Shown here piece after piece: positions 20,305 through 28,852 of a DNA stretch of 64,000 nucleotides; the first letter of the stretch is position 1, and each line of letters begins with the position of its first letter. A program made the position numbers and the translations under genes. The notes under the pieces were generated by a model that saw only the letters and a list, made by a program, of their open reading frames with translations, did no database searches and was not told where the DNA came from. The stretch is from Blastomussa wellsi (lineage: Eukaryota > Cnidaria > Anthozoa > Scleractinia > Plerogyridae), in the NCBI GenBank assembly GCA_947652115.1, contig OX393573.1, positions 13,700,491 to 13,764,490 of the forward strand. Reading direction: 5' to 3'.

Positions 20305-21988
20305 ATGGACAACAATTTGTCGCAGTACGCGTGGCTGTCTTCAGCGAATGTCGAAAACGAAACAAAAGAAGCAAAAAAGTATGCGTGGGCAAACTTCGAC
20401 AAATATTACCCCAGAGCTGACAAGAGTAAATTTGAAGCACAAGTAGTGTTTGATGTAAATCATATCGCAACAGCAGAAATTTTTTTCAAAGAGGGACCCG
20501 ACAGTTTGGAAAGCGTATTCGGATCAGATCGCAAATATTGGAGCGCAGAAATGAAAAGAGCTCTGGGTTTGGTTGAAGTTGGCGGTTTTCCTTTCCAACT
20601 TACGCCACGCCCAGAAAAAAGTTCACTGGCGGTTCCAGCAGTTCCATTCGAAGAAGCTGCACCGAGTTTGAAAAAAATATTCAACAAAGCAATCAAAATT
20701 TATGTCACCCCTGACCAGTATTTTACAACAAAGTTTAGAGAGATATTTACCAAGGAACAACCGAAATTCGAAACGTCAAAGCCCGCGAAAAAATGGCTGG
20801 CGGGGCCAGATATGTCTTTCTGGGAACAGCAGCTGAACTTTGCAGTGTGGTGCGCGACAACAGGCTGCGGAATATCTCGAGAAGTATTTGACAAAGACAG
20901 CACGCTGAAGCTGCCGCCACAGGTACGAGCGTTTTACATCTTTCACGTGTACTTTACGGTTCGCCGCATCCTATTTCAGCTCGGAGGTATCCAAAGCTTT
21001 AGCGCATTGCCGGGTGATCCAACATGGAGTCAGTTTAACAACAAATATGACGAAGCTTCTTATAAAAGATTATGTGTTGAGTTCAAAGTTCCTCCATCAA
21101 CCGATTTTCGGTTTACAATAGGGCCGAACCACGGGCTAGGAAGCGTTTATATTTATTGCCACGATCCTTTCATCCTGAACGTGCCCTATCCATCAGCAAA
21201 AGCAAAATTCGATGATGAAGATCCAAGGGCGACAGAAAAGGGAATATCAGTTTGTTTCATAAGAAATGATGCAGCTGAAGAGCAATTCAACTGGTTCGCA
21301 CCAAAAACCACAGCAGGTTTGACCCAGGCAGGTTTGTCGAGAATAAACCAGTCGATTGAAGCATTTGTGTATTGCATCTTAGGTGCACAAGTAAACGTCC
21401 GCAGCAGCATTCTGGGGGCGGGAGGCAGAGCAAAGGAGGCCCAGACCGAGTTTCTTGTCCTGGTTGAAGACGCAGTGAGGCTGCCCGACCTGGCAAAGAG
21501 CGTGCAGCGTTACCAGCTGGCGGTGGACGAGGCAAAAGTGCGGTTGAACCTTGCTGTGTGCCCGGGCGCTTGGTTGATGCCAGGCCGCATGGTTATCAAC
21601 ACAGAAAGCACGGTTGGTTACAACAACCAGCTCAAACAAGCGATTCCGGGTATGAAGCTGGGGGTCAACGACGGGGCAAACAAAAACACAAAAAAAGCTG
21701 CCCTTCAGCACATGGATGGCGGGAAATCAAAAATAAACCGGCCAAACAGCCATCCTTCGAACCCAATTCACAAAGCGGCCACAGCTGAAAGCAAAAAAGA
21801 TTTGAAACCTGTTGCACCGACAACACAAGAGTCAACACAAACAACGCAAGTGCACACAGAAGAACGAGTGCCAATGACTGGCTCGGGAAGTGATTCTCAT
21901 GACAAGAAAAAAATTGTTCTGATTGTTGGCTTTGTTGCAATTGCAGGTGTGTTGTTTTGGGCATTCTATCCCGAAGAAGATGAAGATG

Positions 21989-22019
<31 letters not shown>

Positions 22020-22026
22020 AAATTAA
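20305..22026 (+). CDS. Large virion-type membrane-anchored protein
   Basis: 573 aa. A long globular N-terminal part (about 1-450) is of a type I recognise as recurring in cnidarian Polinton-like elements but whose function is not established; distinctive blocks are ETKEAKKYAWANFDKYYP, VVFDVNHIATAEIFFKEGPD, FWEQQLNFAVWCATTGCG and VRSSILGAGG. A low-complexity Thr/Gln/Lys linker (about 450-530) leads to one transmembrane helix (about 537-555, IVLIVGFVAIAGVLFWAF) and an acidic tail made of Ser-Glu repeats encoded by a GAAAGT microsatellite. A surface or fibre-like virion protein anchored at the C-terminus is plausible. Its stop codon overlaps that of the convergent gene at 22023 in a shared TTAA. 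Confidence 0.7.
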
Positions 22027-23429
22027 CGATTCTTTTTGGCATAGCCTTCAACCAGAAAGGCCACAACAGCCAAAATCAGGATCCAGGCGTGTTCAGCCAG
22101 AAAACCGAGGACCTCGCCAGCAGTTTTGAAAAGAAAAGAAACCATCTTCCCAATGAGACCCGGAAGGATGCCTGCCATTTTTTTGCCGAGGTCTTTCAGC
22201 TCGGTTCCCAATTTTTTGGCTACTGCTTTCAAATTATTTCCAATGAGATCAATGAGAGAAACAATCAATGCGCTCGCAGAAAGAACGACCGCTGTCAAAG
22301 TCAAACCGTGTTTTTTGAAGATCTCTTTTATGCGCTCACGCAATGGCTTGGCTCTTTCTCTTTCGTCAATCTGCGGTTCAAGCCTGCCAAGTTCGTTTTC
22401 TCTTTCTGCAATTCTTTCTCTGGCTGATTCTTTTTCAGAATCTGAAGCGTTCTCATCATCGATGATTCTCTGGTCTTCTTCATTTTTGCGTTTGAGTTCG
22501 GCAGCATGTTCTTTTAATTCATCCTCTCTTTTGGTGGTGTTGAGTCTTTCTTCAATATAGTTTCTTTCTTTTTCTTTTGCGGCGAGTCTTGCTCTGCCTT
22601 TGTCAACTTTTGCCTTCTCTTTTTCAAAGTTTTTTAGTATTTTATTAAAAACAGCCAACTCTTTTTTTCTCGTTTTTAAATCAGCTTCATAATTTTTTTT
22701 CAGCTGCTGCAGTCTCTGAGTTTCTGACTCAATATCAATACTCGAACCATGCTCATTTTGAATTGCATCAAGCTGTGCTTGATTTTGATTAATTTTGGTT
22801 CTCAGATTTTGCACATCTTTTTCTGCTATTTCTTTTTGTGCGATAAGTCTTTGTTCCTGTTCGAGTTGTTTTTCAGATTCTCTTAGTCTTCGTCTTTCTT
22901 CTCTGATATTTTCTCTTTCTTGATCGATAATTGATTCAGCTGTGGGACCGAGTTTGTCTTGGAAGGTATCAACAAAGCTTTTAATAAAATCAGAATCATC
23001 ATCTTTTAAAATCTTATACGTTCCTCCTCTTTTCCCAGTTGCAACAATTTTTCCTTTATTTTCCCCCTTTCCCCGTCTTATATGCAACCCCTCAATATCT
23101 GCTTGTGGGAACTTACTTTTAATCATATCAACAGCTTTTTTCATTTTTTGTCTTAAGGTGCTTTCACTATAGAGTTTGTCTATTGGATCATCATTCGACG
23201 AAGGAGTTTTTTTTTCTGTGTAAGAAGTGTCAGGCAGCCCACTCTGTTCGTCTTGTGGCATCTTTTGCATTTCATGTTGTTCACCACCATGGTATGGTGT
23301 TGATGCGGAATTGGGTTTGAAAGGCTGGGTTGTATTTACTTCTTCTTCATCGTCATCTTCATCGTCTTTTTCGTCAAGTTTTTCATCAAGTTCAGGGTCA
23401 TCGTTTCCAAAAAATCCACCTTCCGCCAT
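22023..23429 (-). CDS. Coiled-coil protein with C-terminal membrane region
   Basis: 468 aa from ATG 23429; an open frame continues upstream to 23879, but that part is antisense to the capsid gene. An acidic N-terminus (residues about 10-30, DDPELDEKLDEKDDEDDDEEE) leads to a basic patch (GLHIRRGKGENKGK) and a long Glu/Lys/Arg/Gln-rich coiled coil (about 170-370). The last ~90 residues hold hydrophobic segments (LTLTAVVLSASALIVSLIDL; then ILPGLIGKMVSFLF to AWILILAVVAFLV). The layout suggests a tail-anchored structural or membrane-shaping protein. I recognise the C-terminal pattern from cnidarian Polinton-like elements but know no assigned function. Divergent from the capsid gene, with 57 bp between start codons. 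Confidence 0.7.
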   Translation of the reverse strand: MAEGGFFGNDDPELDEKLDEKDDEDDDEEEVNTTQPFKPNSASTPYHGGEQHEMQKMPQDEQSGLPDTSYTEKKTPSSNDDPIDKLYSESTLRQKMKKAVDMIKSKFPQADIEGLHIRRGKGENKGKIVATGKRGGTYKILKDDDSDFIKSFVDTFQDKLGPTAESIIDQERENIREERRRLRESEKQLEQEQRLIAQKEIAEKDVQNLRTKINQNQAQLDAIQNEHGSSIDIESETQRLQQLKKNYEADLKTRKKELAVFNKILKNFEKEKAKVDKGRARLAAKEKERNYIEERLNTTKREDELKEHAAELKRKNEEDQRIIDDENASDSEKESARERIAERENELGRLEPQIDERERAKPLRERIKEIFKKHGLTLTAVVLSASALIVSLIDLIGNNLKAVAKKLGTELKDLGKKMAGILPGLIGKMVSFLFKTAGEVLGFLAEHAWILILAVVAFLVEGYAKKNR

Positions 23430-23486
23430 TGCGAAATATATCTTGAATATTTTTTCATTTAAATAAAATAAAGTGCTTTCAAATAG
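23430..23486. promoter_or_regulatory. Bidirectional promoter, coiled-coil/capsid genes
   Basis: 57 bp between divergent ATGs, almost pure A/T (ttttttcatttaaataaaat). On the minus side GATATATTT lies just before the ATG; on the plus side TTTCAAATAG does. Confidence 0.45.
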
Positions 23487-24734
23487 ATGGCGGTCCAAGC
23501 AAACCTTCTTCCAACGCACACAAGAAAAATTCTCGGCGCGATGAAAGCCGAGCGCACGGTCAAGCGCATCACTTTTAATCCAAGCAAAGCCAAACCCGGC
23601 GAGACGCTGAATGTTTACGTGCCCAAGCTGAATGAGAACGATGTCCTCGTGCCAGGCTCCCTCAGTCTGCGATTCGACATCGACCTGTCGGGTGGTCACG
23701 CCGACAACTTCCTCGTTCAAAACGTCACCCGCGCTCTGGTCGAAAAAATGGTCGTGAAGTTCGGAGAAAATCTGCAGGACACGGTGGGTTATGGCTTTTA
23801 CAAGATCTGGGAGGACCTTTTCCTCTCGCAAGAAGAGCGTGACAACATGCTTCTCGAGGGCATCCAGTCTGAAGACCAATGCAAAATCCGTTCAGACTCG
23901 GGGGACAAAAAAACTTCGGGCGTTGACGCTGAAAACGAGCTGGAAAAGGTTTTTGGGAAAAAATACCACATCCGCCTGGACCATCAGATACTGACGGACC
24001 ACGGAGTATTTTATCATAAAGCTCTCCAAAACAACCTCATTTTTGAGTTGACCCTTGCGCGTGCCGATCAGGTTGTCAGAGGCTCTGATCCCACAAAACT
24101 GGAATACATGCTGAAAAACATCCAGCTCGAGTACGAAATGATTAAAAGCGAATCCTTGGCGGACGAGGCGAGCAGTGTTTACAACAGTGGCAAGGAGTTC
24201 TTGTACGATCATGTGCACCGGGATAAGGTGGTGACCTTCAAAAAAGAAACCGACACAAGGTTGAACATCAAAATTAACCAACAAAGAAGGTCCCTGAAAG
24301 CCATTCTTCTCCTTTTCATTGAGCCTTTCGCGGGCGGTGCCAGAGATTCAGAAAAGTTCATTAACCCTGACATCGTGAAAGCCGATGTCACGGTGAACGG
24401 CGTGCCCAACATGGTCTTCAACAATGGGATCGAATTGAAAGACATGTGGCGCGAAGTTGACCGCTTTTTTGGCAAGAAAAAGAACAAAACGCAGCACATG
24501 AATATGAAAAAGTTCTACACCGGAGACAGGTTCGGGCTTCTGATCGATTTGCGCTCAATGGCGAGTCAAGAAATGCATGGAAGCGGCACGCGGCTTGTCG
24601 ACTCATCAGATGGAATACAGATTGAACTCCAGCGGAAAAAAACCGGCTCAGGCGATGTGTACTGCCACGTCTATGTTATCAGCGACTCGATGTTGGGAGT
24701 ATTGAGGCAGCAACTTGAAACTGTTCAGTATTAA
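23487..24734 (+). CDS. Major capsid protein candidate (double jelly-roll type)
   Basis: 415 aa. Likely forms the hexon-type capsomer of the virion. The sequence has the layout expected of Polinton capsid proteins: a short helical N-terminus, beta-rich halves (LNVYVPKLNENDVLVPGSLS; VTVNGVPNMVFNNGIELKDM) and a conserved late block FGLLIDLRSMASQEMHGSGTR followed by DGIQIELQRK and a C-terminal beta segment. Size is within the usual range for these proteins. It is directly followed by the packaging ATPase, the usual morphogenesis pairing. GC-richer than the genes near the left end. The assignment rests on family pattern and position; a structure prediction would settle it. Confidence 0.7.
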   Translation: MAVQANLLPTHTRKILGAMKAERTVKRITFNPSKAKPGETLNVYVPKLNENDVLVPGSLSLRFDIDLSGGHADNFLVQNVTRALVEKMVVKFGENLQDTVGYGFYKIWEDLFLSQEERDNMLLEGIQSEDQCKIRSDSGDKKTSGVDAENELEKVFGKKYHIRLDHQILTDHGVFYHKALQNNLIFELTLARADQVVRGSDPTKLEYMLKNIQLEYEMIKSESLADEASSVYNSGKEFLYDHVHRDKVVTFKKETDTRLNIKINQQRRSLKAILLLFIEPFAGGARDSEKFINPDIVKADVTVNGVPNMVFNNGIELKDMWREVDRFFGKKKNKTQHMNMKKFYTGDRFGLLIDLRSMASQEMHGSGTRLVDSSDGIQIELQRKKTGSGDVYCHVYVISDSMLGVLRQQLETVQY

Positions 24735-24759
24735 TTTGAAAATTGCTCCCGTTGATATA

Positions 24760-25395
24760 ATGGACCCAAAAAGAATCCTGTTCAACGCTCTCGTCGTGGG
24801 GCCAACGAATTCAGGCAAAACAAAGTTTGTGGTGGATCAGCTCCGCGGCCCCTTCCACGGCAAGTTCGACTTCATTGCGCTCATCTGCCCGACATTCATA
24901 CACAACATGACTTTTCATCGTTTCGCTGAGAAAGACCCGCGTTTTTATGTAGTGGTTTGCAAACAGCATGAAGTTGAAGCTTGGTTGAAGCTTGTTTACT
25001 TTTTTTTGGAGGGCACCAAGTCGCTCATTATCCTCGATGACTGCGCGGCCTCGAAAGATGTGAAAAAGCGCACAGGCGAGCTGGTCGAACTCGCATTCAG
25101 CGGCCGCCACGCAGGGATCAGCACGTGGGTGATAACCCAAAAGATGACCAGCATCACGGCCTCTTTCCGCGAAAACGTTGCGGCGCTTGTGCTTTTTTAC
25201 ACGCCCTCGTGGAAGACATTGAAAGCGGTTTTTGATGAATTCGCCGGCGAACTTTCTCAAGATGAATTCAAAGAACTCATTTCAAAATTGAAAAAAACAC
25301 AGTTCTCTTGCCTGGTGTTCGCACTTCAGTACCCGTTCGGAATAAAATTCTTCACACCCAACAGCGTGTCCCAATTAAAAATTGAAAATGAATAA
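24760..25395 (+). CDS. Genome-packaging ATPase (FtsK/HerA, A32-like)
   Basis: 211 aa from ATG 24760, which has GATATA directly before it and TTGAA 24 nt upstream; an earlier ATG at 24715 would overlap the capsid gene. Walker A is GPTNSGKT (14-21), Walker B LIILDD (89-94), and the TQK at 126-128 fits the sensor position of A32-type packaging ATPases. The compact size is normal for Polinton and adintovirus ATPases. It drives viral DNA into preformed capsids. Placed 25 bp after the capsid gene, in the same orientation. Confidence 0.9.
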   Translation: MDPKRILFNALVVGPTNSGKTKFVVDQLRGPFHGKFDFIALICPTFIHNMTFHRFAEKDPRFYVVVCKQHEVEAWLKLVYFFLEGTKSLIILDDCAASKDVKKRTGELVELAFSGRHAGISTWVITQKMTSITASFRENVAALVLFYTPSWKTLKAVFDEFAGELSQDEFKELISKLKKTQFSCLVFALQYPFGIKFFTPNSVSQLKIENE

Positions 25396-25412
25396 AAATT
25401 CACAAATATAAA

Positions 25413-25991
25413 ATGGCGGACTTATCAACACTCGATGACTTGGACTTGTCGGGCTTGGACTTGCTTGAAGCTGAGGCAGCGAGCGCGCCCGCCGGCATTG
25501 TCCCCGCTGTTGTTTCAACGCAGCCTGATATCCCCGCGATGCGCGAGCAGCTGGCCGTGCTTGTGTCAACAGGAAAATCAAAAGAAGCCATCGGGCAGCA
25601 GCTTTCACACGAGCAAGTGAAACGCCTCACAGACAAAGAGGTCGAGAAATACACCAAACGCTACCAGGCTTATGTGGGCTCAAAAACAACGGACAGCTTG
25701 ATCGACAGCTTCATTTTTCTTGCAACCAAAGCGGTCGGAATGGCAGTCGACATCGACGACATCAATGCTCTGCAAAAAGATCTGAGAAACGACTGGATCA
25801 TCAGCAATGAGCTCTCCAACCTGGCAGGCAGCGCCGCTTTGTATTGCGGCCGTTTTCTCGCTGTGGCCAATGCATTGTTGATCACTACAAAACACATTGA
25901 TTCCAGCGGAGGCCCCTCCGGAGATCCAAAAGTTTGGGACGGACAGCCTTTGCACATTGCTACTGAGGTTGACTCACCAACAAATGAATAA
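25413..25991 (+). CDS. Conserved Polinton-type protein, unknown function
   Basis: 192 aa, mostly helical by composition. An acidic N-terminus (LDDLDLSGLDLLEAE) leads to a helical core with VKRLTDKEVEKYTKRYQAYV and a weakly hydrophobic segment ending GSAALYCGRFLAVANALLIT. I recognise the EKY.KRY..(8-10 aa)..S.K block as recurring in Polinton-like elements between ATPase and integrase. AAATATAAA abuts the ATG and AAAAATTGAA lies about 31 nt upstream. No catalytic motif seen. A structural or scaffold role fits its place in the late block but is inferred. Confidence 0.6.
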   Translation: MADLSTLDDLDLSGLDLLEAEAASAPAGIVPAVVSTQPDIPAMREQLAVLVSTGKSKEAIGQQLSHEQVKRLTDKEVEKYTKRYQAYVGSKTTDSLIDSFIFLATKAVGMAVDIDDINALQKDLRNDWIISNELSNLAGSAALYCGRFLAVANALLITTKHIDSSGGPSGDPKVWDGQPLHIATEVDSPTNE

Positions 25992-26050
25992 TTACACAGA
26001 AGTTGCAAAGTAATATTCAGAATTGAATATTAATTTTGTTTTTATATGCA

Positions 26051-26536
26051 ATGGCTGAAGAACAACCAAACCCAGTTGGGCAAGCACCACCACAGACGCC
26101 GGCACCAAACCCTGTACCGCAGACGAGCCAAGTAACTTCACAAACGCCGGCAACAAAACCCAAAAATCCCAAGCGAGTGGCTGCTGGCAAAGATATTGCA
26201 AAAAGAACTCGGGAGGCCCGCGCAGCGCACAAACAAGCTTATGAAGAGAAAATAGCAAAACAATCTGCACCTGCTGTGGGGCAAGCCCCAAACCCCGTGG
26301 AAACAGAGCCCGCACCAAAGCCTGCTGCAGAAAACGGTCTCACCACAACCCAATTGATCGCAATCGCCGGAATTGGCGTCACGCTTCTCACAACTTATGT
26401 CAAGCGTGAAGACATCAAGGCCTTTTTCAAAAAGAACCAGGCAACTTCTGTGGAGCAAGCCCCACACCCCGCCCCCGTGGATGCGGATCCGAAACCGCGG
26501 CCGAAAAAACGTGGAATTCGGTATATGGATGATTAA
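26051..26536 (+). CDS. Pro-rich basic protein with one membrane helix
   Basis: 161 aa from ATG 26051 (TTTATATGCA before it, TTGAA 28 nt upstream). A Pro/Gln/Thr-rich N-terminus carries QAPPQTPAPNPVPQ. A strongly basic helix (PKNPKRVAAGKDIAKRTREA, about 37-56) follows, then one transmembrane-length segment (TTQLIAIAGIGVTLLTTY, about 99-116) and a second Pro/basic tail (PRPKKRGIRY). VGQAP-type repeats occur three times. The basic stretches suggest nucleic-acid or capsid contact beside a membrane. Unknown function. Confidence 0.6.
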   Translation: MAEEQPNPVGQAPPQTPAPNPVPQTSQVTSQTPATKPKNPKRVAAGKDIAKRTREARAAHKQAYEEKIAKQSAPAVGQAPNPVETEPAPKPAAENGLTTTQLIAIAGIGVTLLTTYVKREDIKAFFKKNQATSVEQAPHPAPVDADPKPRPKKRGIRYMDD

Positions 26537-26627
26537 TTTGAAGTTTTGCTTCGTCATTTCCACCCGCGCAATGGACCCACCCCAAAAAAATTCTTTTGAA
26601 CTTTTATTTTTTTCTTACATACCAAAC

Positions 26628-26849
26628 ATGTCTGACAACAATCTCGTGAAGAACGCCATGGATGCCGCGACTCTCGTTGGCCTCTCTGCTGGAATTGGGT
26701 GGCTTGCAAAAAAAGCGTTCAAGAGAAGTTTTACAGGTGACCCAACATTTTCATTCGAAAACTATGGAATGTTCACACTTGTGATGACGGGCAGCATCTG
26801 GCTCAAGAAGTACCTGGAAGACCAGAAAATCTTACCCGACAAACTTTGA
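26628..26849 (+). CDS. Small membrane protein, 73 aa
   Basis: The start at MSDNN (26628) has TTGAA 32 nt upstream and CATACCAAAC before it. An in-frame ATG at 26571 (MDPPQKNSF, TTGAA 33 nt upstream) would add 19 residues. Two hydrophobic segments (AATLVGLSAGIGWLA; FTLVMTGSIWL) are separated by a basic/aromatic loop, ending KKYLEDQKILPDKL. Probably a hairpin membrane protein of the virion or assembly site. Function unknown. Confidence 0.55.
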   Translation: MSDNNLVKNAMDAATLVGLSAGIGWLAKKAFKRSFTGDPTFSFENYGMFTLVMTGSIWLKKYLEDQKILPDKL

Positions 26850-26881
26850 ACCCCAATTTAATGTTTGCACAATATACAAAA

Positions 26882-27136
26882 ATGAAAATTGACGCTTTCC
26901 AAGCTGCAGTATCAGCCACAAGTATTTTTGCAATCGGATGTGTGTGTGTCAGATTAAACATGGCCTTTTTTGATACAATCACGCTTCTCTTGAAAGCACC
27001 ATTAATTGAAGATGAAGATGAAGATGAATATGAGGAATTCCCTGTGTTGCCAATTTACCCAGATGAGAAGCCGCCAAGCTATGAGAAAATACTTTTGGAT
27101 CAAAAAGCCCCAGATGCGGACCAAAAAATGATTTGA
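26882..27136 (+). CDS. Membrane protein with acidic tail and PPSY motif
   Basis: 84 aa from ATG 26882, selected because AATATACAAAA abuts it; ATG 26861 would give 91 aa. One hydrophobic segment (about 7-28, AAVSATSIFAIGCVCVRLNM) is followed by an acidic run (EDEDEDEYEE, 43-52) and PPSY at 64-67, a match to the NEDD4-type WW-domain late motif, next to LPIYPDE. The layout (short lumenal end, one helix, cytosolic tail with a late domain) resembles budding adaptors. Second late-domain protein of the element. Role inferred. Confidence 0.55.
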   Translation: MKIDAFQAAVSATSIFAIGCVCVRLNMAFFDTITLLLKAPLIEDEDEDEYEEFPVLPIYPDEKPPSYEKILLDQKAPDADQKMI

Positions 27137-27160
27137 AAAAATGTCGCCGATTGTATAATC

Positions 27161-27586
27161 ATGGCAAGTATTGCAATTATGGTTGGTGGGGCTGTGTTGA
27201 ACGCAGCGGCTTTCATCGGCGGCAATTATCTGGCAAAGGCTTTTGGAGGCAGTGACAAGGCCGCTCTTGAAGAAAAAGAGCGCCACGACCGGGCTCTCGA
27301 GGCATATCAAGCTGCGTACGCCAAATATTCGCGCGACCGCACCAAACTTCTCGACTGGATTGCAACAAACGAGCACATAAAAGCGGAAGCCAAGCAGAAC
27401 TTCACCAACACTGACTACGCTTTCAAACTTTACAACCAGGCGCATCCTGAAGAGCAAATGGCTCCTCCCAAAGAGCCGAAGTTTTCTGATTTTTATCAAC
27501 CAAGCCAGCAGCAAAAAAATGGTGAACTCATGTTTGTCGGTGCCGGGGCGCTCGCTTTGGGCTACGCTGCTTTCCGGTTCTTTTAA
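27161..27586 (+). CDS. Conserved Polinton-type protein with two hydrophobic ends
   Basis: 141 aa. Hydrophobic N-terminus (IAIMVGGAVLNAAAFIGGNYL), a charged helical middle (EEKERHDRALEAYQAAYAKY; SRDRTKLLDWIATNEHIK), a conserved FTNTDYAFKLYNQAHP stretch, then KFSDFYQPS and a second hydrophobic end (MFVGAGALALGYAAFRFF). I recognise the middle as one of the best conserved small proteins of cnidarian Polinton-like elements. The function is unknown to me. GTATAATC abuts the ATG and TTGAA lies 28 nt upstream. Precedes the integrase by 21 bp. Confidence 0.7.
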   Translation: MASIAIMVGGAVLNAAAFIGGNYLAKAFGGSDKAALEEKERHDRALEAYQAAYAKYSRDRTKLLDWIATNEHIKAEAKQNFTNTDYAFKLYNQAHPEEQMAPPKEPKFSDFYQPSQQQKNGELMFVGAGALALGYAAFRFF

Positions 27587-27607
27587 ACTTTTTTTAACCT
27601 CTTTTAT

Positions 27608-28606
27608 ATGGACACCAAACTCGCGAAGACATACTACAGCCCTGGCGGTTATTGGAAAGGCATTGCCGCCATCAAAAAACTGGCCGCGGCTGCAAAAGTC
27701 CCGGAAGACACCGCAAAAAAGTGGTTGATCACGCAAGCCCTCTGGCAGATATTCCTTCCGGCGCCGAAGCATATACCTCGACCGAAATTCGACGTGTCCT
27801 TACCCAACAAGGTCCACCAGGCGGACCTTCTTTTTTTGCCTCACGACAAACTGCCTCGCGGTCGCAAAGTCTGGAAATACGCGCTGAACGTTGTCGACGT
27901 GGCCAGCCGTTTCAAAGAGTCCGAACCCTTGACCTCGAAAAATTCTGATGAGGTTGCTCAGGCTTTTCAGAAAATTTACAAGCGCGGCCCTTTGAAATGG
28001 CCTGAAATGTTGCAAGTTGACCCTGGGCGGGAATTCATGGGCGACGTGACGAAAGTCATGGAAAACCACAAAACTTTCATCCGGCGCGGGCGTGTCAACA
28101 TTCACCGCGATCAGGCCATTGTTGAACGTTTCAACCGCACCCTTGCCGAACGCCTGTTCGGTCACCAGTATGCCGTGGAAATGCGGCTGCCTGAGGGCCA
28201 GCGGTCCAGGGCATGGGTGAAAAGACTTCCTGAAGTTGTTTCGGCTTTGAACAACGAGGTGACCAGCCTCATCGGAAAGAAACCCGCTGTTGCAATCAAA
28301 GAGAAATCTGTTTATTCGAAACCTTCGACTGCTTATCACAGACCTGTTGGGAAGGATGAAAAAATCCTGCCATATCTTGTTCAGGTTCGTCATCTTTACG
28401 AACCTGGTGAGCTTGAAGGAGGGAAAAAAAGAGCAACGGATCCGATTTGGTCTTTGAAAGTTTTCACCATTGAAAAAGTTTTACAAAAACCGGATCAGCC
28501 CGTTCTGTACTATTTGCATGATGGACCCAAGCGCGGTTTTGTGCGTGAAGAGCTGCAGATTGTGCCAAAAAACACAGTTCTCCCGCCATCCAGCGTGGAC
28601 AGTTGA
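27608..28606 (+). CDS. Retroviral-type integrase (rve)
   Basis: 332 aa. Catalyses insertion of the viral DNA, producing the 5-6 bp target duplication seen here. The catalytic triad is readable: D73 (HQADLLF), D138 (QVDPGREF) and E173 (AIVERFNRTLAE), with 34 residues between the last two by my count. The N-terminal ~60 residues lack an obvious HHCC zinc finger and instead hold a helical YYSPGGYWKG...KKWLITQALW region. The C-terminus (DPIWSLKVFTIEKVL, VREELQIVP) resembles the chromo-like/SH3-like end of Polinton integrases. Frame intact. Confidence 0.93.
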   Translation: MDTKLAKTYYSPGGYWKGIAAIKKLAAAAKVPEDTAKKWLITQALWQIFLPAPKHIPRPKFDVSLPNKVHQADLLFLPHDKLPRGRKVWKYALNVVDVASRFKESEPLTSKNSDEVAQAFQKIYKRGPLKWPEMLQVDPGREFMGDVTKVMENHKTFIRRGRVNIHRDQAIVERFNRTLAERLFGHQYAVEMRLPEGQRSRAWVKRLPEVVSALNNEVTSLIGKKPAVAIKEKSVYSKPSTAYHRPVGKDEKILPYLVQVRHLYEPGELEGGKKRATDPIWSLKVFTIEKVLQKPDQPVLYYLHDGPKRGFVREELQIVPKNTVLPPSSVDS

Positions 28607-28627
28607 ACAAACAAATGAAATTTGAAA

Positions 28628-28852
28628 ATGGGCCGTGGACGCAAAGGTGTTCTCATTCAAGCTTCAACCATTGGGAAAAGAAGGACAAGAAGTGACGTTA
28701 ACCAAAAATATTCTGATATTTTTGGCAGAAACAACACCGTTAAAAATCCAGAAGAAATTTTTCTTGACCCTGGAGTTTTGAATTATTTGCGCAGTTTGCG
28801 CCCGAGCGAGATTGTTAAAACTGTTCTTCCAACCACTCCCCGAGCGCTGTGA
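28628..28852 (+). CDS. Small basic protein, unknown
   Basis: 74 aa. Strongly basic N-terminus (GRGRKGVLIQASTIGKRRTR) then NQKYSDIFGRN and a helical end (DPGVLNYLRSLRPSEIVKTVLP). TTTGAAA lies just 6-7 nt before the ATG, closer than in other genes. Its last 38 bp overlap the 3' end of the polymerase gene on the other strand. Could bind DNA; no family recognised. Confidence 0.45.
   Translation: MGRGRKGVLIQASTIGKRRTRSDVNQKYSDIFGRNNTVKNPEEIFLDPGVLNYLRSLRPSEIVKTVLPTTPRAL

Noticed and set aside
23430..23879. 150-codon N-terminal extension of the coiled-coil gene
   Set aside because: Lies antisense to the capsid gene and reads as its complement; ATG 23429 has the local promoter context.
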